DNA from: Flavobacterium marginilacus | GTDB taxonomy: Bacteria; Bacteroidota; Bacteroidia; Flavobacteriales; Flavobacteriaceae | Length of the DNA: 64,000 bases | Direction: 5' to 3' | Assembly (NCBI RefSeq): GCF_026870155.1 | Contig: NZ_CP113975.1 | Location: forward strand, 1,116,001 to 1,180,000 | Shown here: positions 1 to 8,189 of the stretch, in pieces | Layout: every line of letters begins with the position of its first letter | Position numbering within the stretch: the stretch's first letter is position 1 | Notes under the pieces: generated by a model | Databases searched by the model: none | Told to the model about the DNA's origin: nothing | The model's input: only the letters and a program-made list of their open reading frames with translations | Position numbers and translations under genes: made by a program

Positions 1-2
1 AT

Positions 3-386
3 GATTTACAGGCTAAAAAAGGAGACAGCCGTCTAACTAGATCAGGCGCGTTTATTCGTAAAACTAGTATTGATGAACTTCCTCAGTTTTTTAATGTGCT
101 TTGGGGAGATATGTCTGTGGTGGGACCAAGACCACATATGGTGAATCATACAATACAATATAGTGGTCTGATTAATAATTATTTAGTACGTCAATATGCT
201 AAACCAGGGATTACTGGCTGGGCGCAGGTAAACGGATACCGTGGAGAGACAAAAGAACTTATAGATATGGAGAATCGGGTAGATTTTGATATATGGTATA
301 TTGAGAATTGGAGTTTGTTACTGGATGTGAAAATTATTATAAAGACAGTTGTAAATGTTTTTAAAGGGGAAGAAAATGCATATTAA
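3..386 (+). CDS. Undecaprenyl-phosphate sugar transferase, C-terminal part (5' end outside window)
   Basis: The gene is cut by the window start; the open frame runs from the first bases to the stop at 384-386, about 127 residues. It is the C-terminal part of the bacterial sugar transferase family (PF02397), membrane enzymes that move a sugar phosphate from a nucleotide sugar onto undecaprenyl phosphate to start a polysaccharide repeat unit. Family motifs seen are SIDELPQFFNVLWGDMS, VGPRP and YAKPGITGWAQVNGYRG. The Wza- and Wzc-type genes follow on the same strand, so this is probably the initiating transferase of a capsule or exopolysaccharide locus. The exact sugar cannot be told from this part. 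An internal ATG at 111 is not the real start, because homology continues upstream of it. Confidence 0.93.
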   Translation, partial: DLQAKKGDSRLTRSGAFIRKTSIDELPQFFNVLWGDMSVVGPRPHMVNHTIQYSGLINNYLVRQYAKPGITGWAQVNGYRGETKELIDMENRVDFDIWYIENWSLLLDVKIIIKTVVNVFKGEENAY

Positions 387-435
387 ATACATAATGATAA
401 AAGATAACTAATATGTTTTTTATTGCAAATGCAAA

Positions 436-472
436 TCGTTGATTGAAAAAAAAATAAATACTTATATTTGTC
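436..472 (+). promoter_or_regulatory. Bacteroidota-type promoter for the polysaccharide export genes
   Basis: A TATATTTG -7 element at 463-470 fits the TAnnTTTG consensus. TTG triplets at 439-441 and 443-445 lie 21 and 17 nt upstream, within the usual spacing. It sits about 20 nt before the ATG at 492 and would drive the Wza- and Wzc-type genes separately from the sugar transferase. Pattern match only. Confidence 0.6.
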
Positions 473-491
473 CCGTAAAACTGTAAATCTG

Positions 492-1292
492 ATGAAATTG
501 AAATTTTCTTTTTTTACAAAAATATCTGCTTTTTGGATATTTTTGTTTTTACTTGGTGCTTGTGCCTCAAAAGGTGATATTGTCTATTATCAAAATATTG
601 ATAGAATGACAACTCAAAAAAATGCAAATAGTTATGAAATTAAAATTCAGCCAGATGATTTATTATCTATTATTGTTTCTGCGGAAGATTTAGAAATTGC
701 TTTGCCATTTAATTTGCGGTCTGTAAGTGTGGTTAGCCAAAGCAGACAAAATAGTGCAAGAGGTGAGGAAACTATGCAGTCCTACTTGGTGGATTCAAAT
801 GGATATATAGATTTTCCTATTTTAGGAAAATTAAAAGTCGGCGGTTTAACCAGAACAGAAATACTAAATATGTTCCATACTAAAATAGGTGTCTATATTA
901 AAAATCCAATTATTAATCTTCGAATAGTTAATTTTAAAATTTCTGTACAAGGCGAAGTTGCATCACCAGGTAGCTATAGTGTAAATACGGAGAGAGTGAC
1001 CTTAATTGAAGCTTTAGCAATGGCAAAAGATCTGACAATTTATGGTAAAAGAAATAATATATTAATTATTAGGGAGGTTGATGGTGCTAAAACCTATAAT
1101 AGAGTTGATATTACTAAGGCAGATTTTATAAATTCCCCTTTTTATTATTTGACACAAAATGATGTAGTGTATGTTGAGCCTAATAAGAATAAGATTAATG
1201 GAGCAGCAATAGGTCCTAATACTGGAGTCCTTATTTCAATTACCTCTTTGGTAATTACATTAATTACTTTAATTGTCACAACATCAAATTAA
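492..1292 (+). CDS. Polysaccharide export outer-membrane lipoprotein (Wza/BexD-like)
   Basis: A 266-residue protein with an N-terminal hydrophobic segment ending in a lipobox (FLLGAC, Cys24), so it is a predicted lipoprotein. A polysaccharide biosynthesis/export domain follows (IQPDDLLSIIV and DSNGYIDFPILGKLKVGGLT), then a SLBB-type region (VQGEVASPGSYSV) and a C-terminal hydrophobic helix. Proteins of this family form the outer-membrane channel for capsule or exopolysaccharide and work with a Wzc-type co-polymerase, which is the next gene 9 nt downstream. I chose ATG 492 over an in-frame TTG at 468 because the TTG overlaps the promoter -7 box and the signal peptide begins at 492. Confidence 0.9.
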   Translation: MKLKFSFFTKISAFWIFLFLLGACASKGDIVYYQNIDRMTTQKNANSYEIKIQPDDLLSIIVSAEDLEIALPFNLRSVSVVSQSRQNSARGEETMQSYLVDSNGYIDFPILGKLKVGGLTRTEILNMFHTKIGVYIKNPIINLRIVNFKISVQGEVASPGSYSVNTERVTLIEALAMAKDLTIYGKRNNILIIREVDGAKTYNRVDITKADFINSPFYYLTQNDVVYVEPNKNKINGAAIGPNTGVLISITSLVITLITLIVTTSN

Positions 1293-1301
1293 AATTTTAG
1301 A

Positions 1302-3692
1302 ATGGAAAACAACAATAATAAAAGCTTTGAGGAAGATTTAGAGAATGATTTTAATTTAAAAGAATTTTTTGATAAGTATTTGGTTCATTGGAAATGGTTT
1401 GGTTTTGGGGTGAGCATTTGTTTGATTATGGCTTTTTTATATTTGAGATATACAATACCTCAATATAAGGCATTTACCACAATTTTGGTAAAAGACGAAA
1501 AGAAAGGGGGCATGCTTTCTGAACTTTCAGCTTTTGCTGATATGGGATTAGGTGGGAGTGTGGTTAATAATGTTGATAATGAAATTGAAATTTTAAAATC
1601 AAGAACGTTAATAGAAAGTACCATAAAAAAATTAAATCTTACGGTAAGTTTTATTTTTAAAGGGAAGATTAAAGATATTGAACTCTATGAAAAATCTCCA
1701 ATTGAAGTTACATTAATCAATCCTGAGAAGCATTTTTATGAGAATGAAATGATCTTAAATTATAAGGAATTAGCTCCAGATACCTTTGAATTAGAAATTG
1801 AATTTAAAGAAGATAAAGAGCAGGGTGTTCTTAATTCTACTTCAGTTGCTAAATATCATTATGACGAATTGATTACCACTCAGTATGGACAAATTATCAT
1901 TCGTAAATCTAAAATAAAGGTTGATGATTTAAAAGAAAAATTCGGAAAGTTTAGTATCGTAATTAGTCCGCTGGAAGATATAGTTGACAGTTTTAGAGAA
2001 AGAGTTTCTGTAAACCCAATAAGTAAAACGAGCAGTGTTGTAGAAATTTCGATAAAAGATCCAGTTGTAAAAAAAGCAGAAGATTTTTTAGATAATTTGA
2101 TAGCTATTTATAATAGCAATGCGGCTACAGATAAGAATTTTATAGCTGAGAATACTTCTGAATTTATAAATAATAGATTAGAAATCATTACGCAAGAACT
2201 GGATGGCGTTGAAAAAAATGTGGAGAGTTTTAAGACTTCTAATGAAGTAACAGATATAGAATCAGAAGCCAAACTTTATGTTGAAGGATCCGATGAATAT
2301 GTTAAAAAGGGAGTTGAAACAGAAATTCAATTGAATGTAGTTAACTCGATGCTGAGTTTTATTAAAAAAAGTTCGAGTTCAGATTTGTTGCCTGCTAACA
2401 TTATTAGTGAAAAAGGAGATGCGAGTAATTTAATAAACAACTATAATACACTAATATTAGACCGTAATAGAATTCTGAAATCTGCAACTCCAGAAAATCC
2501 ATCGGTTATTAAATTAGATCAGCAGATTGCATCATTAAAGTCAAATGTATTTGCTAGTTTGTTGAGAATGCAATCTAATTTAGTTATCCAAAAGAATAAT
2601 TTGAAGCGTAATGAGGGGATTTTAAATTCTAAAATAAGAAAAATTCCTGTTCAGGAACACCAATTCAGAATAATTGACAGACAGCAAAAGGTTAAGGAAG
2701 AATTGTATTTGTATTTATTACAAAAAAGAGAAGAAACGGCTATTTCATTAGCTGCTACAGAACCCAATGCAAGAGTAATCGATTCGGGTAAAGCCGAAAA
2801 AATTCCAGCTTCTCCTAAAAAGAAAATAGTTTATTTAGTAGCCTTATTGTTAGGGTTATTGATTCCTTTTGGAATTATTTATGTAATTAATTTGTTGGAT
2901 ACTAAAATAAAGAGCAGGTTAGATTTAGAAGGAAAGACTTTGATTCCTTTTATTGGAGATGTTCCTACTTCTGATTCACCTTCTGATATCATAAAAGCTG
3001 ATAGTCGAACCAGTTCCGCTGAGGCATTGCGTATTGTCAGGACTAATCTGGAATTTATATTAAGCAAAGCAGATGAAAATAGGGCAAAAACTATTTTTTT
3101 GACTTCTACTTTTCCTAAGGAAGGTAAAACTTTTGTGTCAGCTAATCTCGCTGGAACTTTTGCTTTGTCTGGTAAAAAAGTATTACTGGTTGGTATGGAT
3201 ATCAGGAATCCAAGGTTAGATGAGTATTTTGCTTTACCAGGCAGGGGCTTTACGAATTATTTATCATCGAAAGATGTAAAATTGGACGATTTAATTGTAA
3301 AGCAAGATGGTTTCGATAATTTTTACATCCTTCCTGCCGGGGTTATTCCTCCAAATCCAGCAGAATTGTTAATGAGTAATAAAGTAGATGACCTCTTTAA
3401 AACTCTTAAAAATCAGTATGATTATATTATTGTTGATACCGCTCCTGTGAGTTTGGTTACTGATACATTATTGATTGCTAAGCATGCTGATTGTTTTATC
3501 TATGTTGCTCGTGCGAACTTTTTGGAAAAACGTATGCTGAATATCCCTAATGAATTGTACAAAGCAAATAAACTGCCAAATATGTGCTTATTGTTAAACG
3601 ATACTGACTCAACAAAAGGATATGGTTATGGATATGGTTATGGAGTGAATGTTAAAAAAACCTCTTGGTATAATAAAATATTAAAGAGATAA
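1302..3692 (+). CDS. Wzc-type polysaccharide co-polymerase / BY-kinase
   Basis: A 796-residue inner-membrane protein. It has an N-terminal Wzz-type chain-length domain with a first membrane helix near residues 32-50, a long coiled-coil periplasmic part, a second helix near 507-527, and a cytoplasmic P-loop tyrosine kinase domain. The Walker A region is STFPKEGKT (about 602-610), the Walker A' region is LLVGMDIRNPRL, and the Walker B region is YIIVDTAPV. The C-terminus carries a tyrosine cluster, GYGYGYGYG, the usual autophosphorylation tail of these kinases. It should control polymer length and export together with the upstream lipoprotein. Known family members cycle between phosphorylated and unphosphorylated oligomers. 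The A' motif has GMD where DAD or DMD is common, probably a tolerated variant. Confidence 0.95.
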   Translation: MENNNNKSFEEDLENDFNLKEFFDKYLVHWKWFGFGVSICLIMAFLYLRYTIPQYKAFTTILVKDEKKGGMLSELSAFADMGLGGSVVNNVDNEIEILKSRTLIESTIKKLNLTVSFIFKGKIKDIELYEKSPIEVTLINPEKHFYENEMILNYKELAPDTFELEIEFKEDKEQGVLNSTSVAKYHYDELITTQYGQIIIRKSKIKVDDLKEKFGKFSIVISPLEDIVDSFRERVSVNPISKTSSVVEISIKDPVVKKAEDFLDNLIAIYNSNAATDKNFIAENTSEFINNRLEIITQELDGVEKNVESFKTSNEVTDIESEAKLYVEGSDEYVKKGVETEIQLNVVNSMLSFIKKSSSSDLLPANIISEKGDASNLINNYNTLILDRNRILKSATPENPSVIKLDQQIASLKSNVFASLLRMQSNLVIQKNNLKRNEGILNSKIRKIPVQEHQFRIIDRQQKVKEELYLYLLQKREETAISLAATEPNARVIDSGKAEKIPASPKKKIVYLVALLLGLLIPFGIIYVINLLDTKIKSRLDLEGKTLIPFIGDVPTSDSPSDIIKADSRTSSAEALRIVRTNLEFILSKADENRAKTIFLTSTFPKEGKTFVSANLAGTFALSGKKVLLVGMDIRNPRLDEYFALPGRGFTNYLSSKDVKLDDLIVKQDGFDNFYILPAGVIPPNPAELLMSNKVDDLFKTLKNQYDYIIVDTAPVSLVTDTLLIAKHADCFIYVARANFLEKRMLNIPNELYKANKLPNMCLLLNDTDSTKGYGYGYGYGVNVKKTSWYNKILKR

Positions 3693-3720
3693 GGAAAAAA
3701 TATCTTTAATGAAAATGAAT

Positions 3721-3760
3721 TAGCCTTTAAATATTGTGTTTAAGGGCTTTTTTTATTTTT
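3721..3760 (+). terminator. Rho-independent terminator after the Wzc-type gene
   Basis: A stem GCCTTTAA (3723-3730) pairs with TTAAGGGC (3740-3747), with one G-U type position, and is followed by a T-rich run. It closes the polysaccharide export operon. Confidence 0.75.
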
Positions 3761-3989
3761 TGAGAAGGCGTTGAGTTCGTAGTTGAATTCTGAGTGGTTA
3801 ATCTTTTTCTTTTTTATATAGTGATATTTTTGACCATATTACCAAAATTTAAACAGTTAGTGTTTGAGAATTCGTTTTTTGTAGGGAAGACAAAAAATGT
3901 TTTTGCGTTATTTTTTGATTTTCCTTAATTTTTTTGTTTCAATATGGCTGATGATTTTGTGTAAGATTGCCTCAATATTATTTTTCCTT

Positions 3990-4235
3990 TTATAAATTAT
4001 CAGCAGCTGAAATTTGGTCTAGTATGCTTGTTTGGTTTGGTGAAATATAGTTTTTTGTTTCGGGAGCATTTTCTTTCTTAAAAAGAAGGTCTAGTGCATT
4101 GTATAGCTTTAGTAAAACATCTTTGTCTTCTTTTGCAATCTCTAATGCAGTATTAAAATTAAAAACATAATTATTAGAATTGCGTACTTCTACTTTTATT
4201 GTTTTTGATGTGATTTTAAATTTAACTATATCCAT
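3990..4235 (-). CDS. Small hypothetical protein (81 aa)
   Basis: Unrecognised. The 81-residue frame begins MDIVKFKITSKTIKVEVRNS, has no signal peptide or membrane segment, and mixes a beta-rich N-terminus with a Lys/Asp/Glu-rich helix (ALEIAKEDKDVLLKLYNALDLLF). It stands alone between the polysaccharide locus terminator and the tRNA-Met gene. The composition resembles a real soluble protein and no competing frame is longer here, but I see no clear promoter. It could be a chance ORF. Confidence 0.5.
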   Translation of the reverse strand: MDIVKFKITSKTIKVEVRNSNNYVFNFNTALEIAKEDKDVLLKLYNALDLLFKKENAPETKNYISPNQTSILDQISAADNL

Positions 4236-4543
4236 TTTAGTTTAGATTAATTTGTTTGCAAAAAGGCTGTTTTAATTACTGCTAGAGTATCGCTGTTTTT
4301 AATTTTTTTAATTCTTTAAGAGATTATTTTTTAATAATATATAAAATTTTCTGTTTATAGAAGAATTATAGCAGGTAAATTTTATTGTTTAAGTTCTTGA
4401 TTTAATGATGAATGGATTTAAATGATAAACTGAAAAGATACAATAAATTGTCTAATTTATTGATGGATTTCTAGTATTTAGATTGTGTGTGTTTTTGATA
4501 AATCCACAACTTATAGCATGTTCTGGAGGTTATAACTTCAATA
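4236..4543. other. Intergenic stretch without recognisable feature
   Basis: AT-rich spacer between the small ORF and the tRNA terminator. I see no ORF, repeat or hairpin worth calling. Confidence 0.5.
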
Positions 4544-4576
4544 AAAAACCCTTAAACATTTCTGTTTAAGGGTTTT
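4544..4576 (-). terminator. Terminator of the tRNA-Met gene
   Basis: On the minus strand the stem CCCTTAAACA / TGTTTAAGGG with a four-base loop is followed by a T run. It lies 9 nt past the tRNA 3' end. The stem is symmetric and could also act on the plus strand. Confidence 0.8.
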
Positions 4577-4584
4577 GTCTTTTG

Positions 4585-4658
4585 TAGCGAAGACGGGAGT
4601 TGAACCCGTGACCTCAGGGTTATGAATCCTGCGCTCTAACCAACTGAGCTACCTCGCC
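4585..4658 (-). tRNA. tRNA-Met (anticodon CAT)
   Basis: A 74-nt cloverleaf on the minus strand. The acceptor arms GGCGAGG and CTTCGCT pair with two G-U pairs. The D arm is GCTC/GAGC with the loop AGTTGGTTA, the anticodon loop is TTCATAA, and the T arm is ACGGG/CCCGT around TTCAACT. The CCA end is not encoded. Positions 31-39 form an A-C mismatch. CAT reads as elongator Met; a CAT-anticodon tRNA-Ile (lysidine-modified) cannot be fully excluded from sequence. Confidence 0.92.
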
Positions 4659-4810
4659 ATATTTGGGGACATATCCTGTCCTTTAATGCGGGTGCAAAGA
4701 TAGAATAATAATTAGAGTTTGCAAGCAAAATCTAAAAAAAAAATTTTTTTTGAAAAGGTTTTTTTTTTGGAGTAATAATCTATATATTTCGCAAACAAAA
4801 AACAGTATTC

Positions 4811-5203
4811 ATGAATTTAAAAGTGCGTTACGAGATAGAGTTCCCCATAAATTCCTCCCCCCAATTATTATATCAGTATATTTCGACCCCTTCAGGCCTA
4901 TCTGAATGGTTTGCAGATAATGTAAATTCCCGTGGTGAGTTTTTTACTTTTATTTGGAACGACTCTCAGGAGAAAGCAAGATTGGCTTCAAAAAAATCGG
5001 GAGAAAAAGTAAAGTTTAGGTGGGTTGACGAGAATAATAAGGATACAGATTATTTTTTTGAATTAAATATTTTAGAGGATGAGTTGACCAAAGATGTCTC
5101 TTTGATGGTTGTTGATTTTGCTCATAAAGAAGATCTTGAAGAAGCAACCCAGCTGTGGGAAAATCAAATTTCAGACCTCAAACATGTTATAGGTTCAGTG
5201 TAG
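4811..5203 (+). CDS. START-like domain protein (AHSA1/SRPBCC superfamily)
   Basis: A 130-residue protein beginning MNLKVRYEIEFPINSSPQ, with the SRPBCC-type pattern YISTPSGLSEWFADNV followed by alternating strands and a final helix. It matches the START-like family widespread in Bacteroidota, related to the Aha1 C-terminal domain. These folds bind hydrophobic ligands or partner proteins; no specific role is established for this one. It has no signal peptide and is probably cytoplasmic. A strong hairpin terminator follows at 5231-5258, so it seems to be a single transcription unit. Confidence 0.85.
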   Translation: MNLKVRYEIEFPINSSPQLLYQYISTPSGLSEWFADNVNSRGEFFTFIWNDSQEKARLASKKSGEKVKFRWVDENNKDTDYFFELNILEDELTKDVSLMVVDFAHKEDLEEATQLWENQISDLKHVIGSV

Positions 5204-5223
5204 TGAAATTGTATATTATAACT

Positions 5224-5258
5224 TATATTTGTCACGCTTTTTAGCGTGACTTTTTTTT
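5224..5258 (+). terminator. Terminator of the START-like gene overlapping a -7 promoter box
   Basis: A perfect 8-bp stem GTCACGCT (5231-5238) / AGCGTGAC (5243-5250) with a four-base loop is followed by eight T. The sequence TATATTTG (5224-5231), a -7 promoter match, shares its last base with the stem and lies 38 nt before the next gene's ATG. No good -33 TTG is seen at the usual distance. Confidence 0.8.
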
Positions 5259-5268
5259 GAAAAACAGT

Positions 5269-6108
5269 ATGATAAATTTTAATGGTACAATTGTATCTGA
5301 AGATGCAAATATTTTAGTTGAAAATAGAGGATTTCTATACGGTGATGCAGTTTTTGAGACTGTAAAAATTGTTAATGGGAAGATTTTGTTTCTGGAAGAT
5401 CATTACTTTAGGCTGATGTCTTCGATGCGTGTAATTCGAATGGAAATTCCAATGAATTTCACGATGGAATATTTGGAAGAGCAGATTCTCACTTTGGTTA
5501 AAAATAATAATATAGAATCATCTTCTAGAGCCAGAATTACAGTTTGTAGAAATAATGGCGGTTATTATTTGCCACAAGATAACACCGTTTTGTTTTTGAT
5601 AAAGACCATGCCGCTCGAAAATAAAGAATATTCGCTTAATGGGCAGGAATATGAAGTTGATTTGTATAAAGACTTTTATGTTGCAAAACAATTGCTGTCT
5701 TCGATTAAAACAACTAACCGTTTGATAAATGTAACAGGAAGTATTTATGCACATGAGAATGGCTTAGATAATTGTATTTTATTAAACGACAGCAAAAATG
5801 TTGTTGAGGCATTACAGGGTAATATTTTCATGCTTATTGGGGGCAGATTAATTACTCCTCCAGTTTCAGAAGGATGTCTGAATGGAGTTATGAGAAAACA
5901 GATTCTAGAATTAGCCAAAAAAATTGAGGGTATTGAAGTATTTGAAGAAATTATTTCTCCTTTTGATCTTCAAAAAGCTGACGAATTGTTTGTGACAAAT
6001 GTGATTAAAGGTATACAGCCAATTACAAAGTACAGAAAAAAGGAATTTTCAGTTGAAACCTCAAAGGTTTTAGTGATGTTGCTAAACGATAGTTTAGGCT
6101 TAGTTTAA
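5269..6108 (+). CDS. Aminotransferase class IV (BCAT / aminodeoxychorismate lyase-like)
   Basis: A 279-residue PLP enzyme of fold type IV. Signs are the N-terminal NRGFLYGDAVFETVKI, the probable PLP lysine K147 in SIKTTNRL, and the phosphate-binding region VVEALQGNIF. Family members include branched-chain and D-amino acid aminotransferases and 4-amino-4-deoxychorismate lyase (folate synthesis). The sequence alone does not decide among them; the lyase role is plausible. I chose ATG 5269 because the TTG at 5257 lies in the terminator T run. Its last 9 bases overlap the convergent YqgE/AlgH gene. Confidence 0.85.
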   Translation: MINFNGTIVSEDANILVENRGFLYGDAVFETVKIVNGKILFLEDHYFRLMSSMRVIRMEIPMNFTMEYLEEQILTLVKNNNIESSSRARITVCRNNGGYYLPQDNTVLFLIKTMPLENKEYSLNGQEYEVDLYKDFYVAKQLLSSIKTTNRLINVTGSIYAHENGLDNCILLNDSKNVVEALQGNIFMLIGGRLITPPVSEGCLNGVMRKQILELAKKIEGIEVFEEIISPFDLQKADELFVTNVIKGIQPITKYRKKEFSVETSKVLVMLLNDSLGLV

Positions 6109-6660
6109 ATAAGGGTTTTCAGGGGCATTAGACCAAATAAGGTATTCGCCTCCTAATTCCATGATTTGTTCTTTCCAGAAATGAAGAGTCGATTTACCGA
6201 TTATTTTATTCTCGTAGCTGTTTTTTGTAATAATCCATGAATTGGCTTTCATTTCATTTTCAAGCTGATGTTCTTCCCATCCGGTGTAACCAAGAAAGAA
6301 ACGAATGTTTTCTTTTTTGATTTGGCCGCTGTTTATAAGATCTTTTGTTGAATCAAAATCTCCTCCCCAATAGATTCCATTAGATATCTCAATACTATTG
6401 GGTATCAGTTTAGGAATATTGTGGATAAAGTACAGGTTGTCTTGTTCTACAGGACCGCCATTGAAAATTTTGAAGCTGGCATTTATTTCAGGAATCAAAT
6501 CATTGATTGTGTATTTCAGTGGTTTGTTCATTATAAAGCCTACCGAGCCATCTTGATTATGATCTGCTAATAAAATTACAGATCTATTAAATGACAAATC
6601 TCCTATTATTGATGGCTCAGCAATAAGTAGATATCCTTTTTTTAATTTTTCTGAAATCAT
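6100..6660 (-). CDS. YqgE/AlgH family protein
   Basis: A 186-residue protein with the typical opening KKGYLLIAEPSIIGDLSFNRSVILL, then GSVGFIMNKPL, FNGGPVEQD and YTGWEEHQLENE, which are the family's conserved segments. In Pseudomonas AlgH was linked to alginate regulation, but the biochemical function is not known. It is presumably cytoplasmic. It reads leftward and overlaps the aminotransferase stop by 9 bases tail to tail. Confidence 0.95.
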   Translation of the reverse strand: MISEKLKKGYLLIAEPSIIGDLSFNRSVILLADHNQDGSVGFIMNKPLKYTINDLIPEINASFKIFNGGPVEQDNLYFIHNIPKLIPNSIEISNGIYWGGDFDSTKDLINSGQIKKENIRFFLGYTGWEEHQLENEMKANSWIITKNSYENKIIGKSTLHFWKEQIMELGGEYLIWSNAPENPYLN

Positions 6661-6739
6661 AAGGCTATATTTTTAATTAAATTTAAGAAAAATTATATAG
6701 AGTAACCAAACTTTTCCTGCCTTATTCGTTTAAAAGCAC

Positions 6740-6766
6740 AAAAAAACCCTCCAATCGGAAGGTTTA
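6740..6766 (-). terminator. Terminator of the HU gene
   Basis: On the minus strand AACCTTCC pairs with GGAGGGTT around a GATT loop, and seven T follow. It lies about 23 nt past the HU stop. Confidence 0.8.
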
Positions 6767-6788
6767 ATTATATGAAATAAACTATAGA

Positions 6789-7061
6789 TTAGTTTACAGC
6801 TCCTTCTAAATCTGCTCCGGCTTTGAATTTTACAACATTCTTAGCGGCTATTTGAATAGTTTTTCCTGTTTGAGGATTTCTTCCGTCTCTTGCAGCTCTT
6901 GAAGATACAGACCAAGATCCGAACCCTACTAAAGATACTTTACCACCTTTTTTCAAAGTACCACCTACATTTCCTAAAAATGATTCAAGCGCTAATTTTG
7001 CAGCAGCTTTAGTAATTCCTGCATCTGCAGCGATAGCGTCGATTAATTCTGATTTGTTCAT
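6789..7061 (-). CDS. HU-family DNA-binding protein
   Basis: A 90-residue histone-like protein. MNKSELIDAIAADAGITKA is the helical dimerisation part, GFGSWSVSSRAARDGRNPQ the beta-arm base with the conserved GRNPQTG, and a short C-terminal helix follows. HU dimers bend and compact the nucleoid and assist replication and recombination. It stands alone with its own strong promoter (7105-7135) and terminator, as expected for an abundant protein. Confidence 0.97.
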   Translation of the reverse strand: MNKSELIDAIAADAGITKAAAKLALESFLGNVGGTLKKGGKVSLVGFGSWSVSSRAARDGRNPQTGKTIQIAAKNVVKFKAGADLEGAVN

Positions 7062-7104
7062 AATAATGGATGTTAATTGTTGGTTAAAATAATTGTTAAT
7101 AGAA

Positions 7105-7135
7105 CAAAATTAGCAGGAAATACGGTGTGTGCAAA
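7105..7135 (-). promoter_or_regulatory. Promoter of the HU gene
   Basis: On the minus strand a TTTG (7132-7135) and a TAATTTTG (7105-7112) are separated by exactly 19 nt, a close match to the Bacteroidota sigma-A consensus. The -7 box ends 43 nt before the ATG. Confidence 0.75.
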
Positions 7136-7241
7136 TGTTTTATACAAAATTAGCATATTTTGTTAATAACTTACTTTTATTGTTCATAAAGTAGTGTAAA
7201 ATTCTGAAAGAAACGGTACTTAACCCTTGTTTTTATTGATG

Positions 7242-8189
7242 TTAGTGAACTTTTGCATTTTCTGAAAATGTTATTCCGTTTAATAATTCTGCAGCGGTCA
7301 TTTTCTTCTTCCCTGGAAACTGCAGGCTTACTATTTGAATAAAACCTTCATTCGTGGCAACTTTCATTTCCTTTTTAGTGCAGATTAGAAAGCCAATTTC
7401 ATAATTGTGTTTTTCTATAATTGCTTTGGCCTCATAGATTTTTACATTCCATTCTTCATTCTTGTCTGTAAAATAACACCAAGCTGCAGGGTATGGGCTT
7501 AATCCTCTAATAAGATTGTGAATGGCTGCAGTAGATTGTGACCAGTCAATTTTGCAATTCTCTTTGTTTAACTTGTAAGCTGTTTTGATGTCTGATGAAT
7601 CTTTTTGAATAGCAGTGGTTACATTGCCGTTTTCAATCAGTTTCAAAGTATCAATGACAGTGTCACATCCTAAATGCATCAGGCGGTCATGTAGCTGTCC
7701 GGCATTCTCATTGCTGTCGATTGCGGTTTCACTGCTCAAAATCATTGCGCCGGTATCTATTTTGTCATCAATAAAAAATGTAGTTACGCCGGTTTTTGTT
7801 TCGCCATTAATAATTGCCCAATTAATTGGTGCAGCGCCTCTGTAATTAGGAAGCAGTGACGCATGCAGATTAAATGTTCCTAAAGATGGCATTTCCCAAA
7901 CTACTTTTGGGAGCATTCTAAAGGCAACTACAATTTGCAAATTAGCCTCCAGTGATTTTAATTCTTCCAAAAAAGCTTCATCTTTTAAATTTGCCGGCTG
8001 TAATAAGTGTAAATTATTTTCTAAGGCATATTCTTTTACTGCCGAATATTTTATTTTCTGTCCTCGGCCTGCTGGTTTGTCGGCTGCGGTAATTACAGCA
8101 GCTACTTCATAATTGTTTTTAATTATAGAATCTAGAATTCCTACTGCGAATTCTGGAGTTCCCATAAATATGATTCGTAATTTTTTCAT
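7242..8189 (-). CDS. fmt: Methionyl-tRNA formyltransferase
   Basis: A 315-residue enzyme that transfers a formyl group from 10-formyl-THF to Met-tRNA for translation initiation. The N-terminal MGTPEFAVGIL and the signature HASLLPNYRGAAPINWAI (formyl-THF binding and catalytic loop) are present, and the smaller C-terminal tRNA-binding domain follows (KIYEAKAI, KKMTAAELLNG). Length is normal. Its ATG shares one base with the recQ TGA stop (TGATG), so the two are probably translationally coupled, with recQ first. Confidence 0.97.
   Translation of the reverse strand: MKKLRIIFMGTPEFAVGILDSIIKNNYEVAAVITAADKPAGRGQKIKYSAVKEYALENNLHLLQPANLKDEAFLEELKSLEANLQIVVAFRMLPKVVWEMPSLGTFNLHASLLPNYRGAAPINWAIINGETKTGVTTFFIDDKIDTGAMILSSETAIDSNENAGQLHDRLMHLGCDTVIDTLKLIENGNVTTAIQKDSSDIKTAYKLNKENCKIDWSQSTAAIHNLIRGLSPYPAAWCYFTDKNEEWNVKIYEAKAIIEKHNYEIGFLICTKKEMKVATNEGFIQIVSLQFPGKKKMTAAELLNGITFSENAKVH

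Noticed and set aside
468..491. TTG start 24 nt upstream of the Wza-like ATG
   Set aside because: The TTG is part of the -7 promoter box, so it would not be transcribed; the signal peptide starts at 492.
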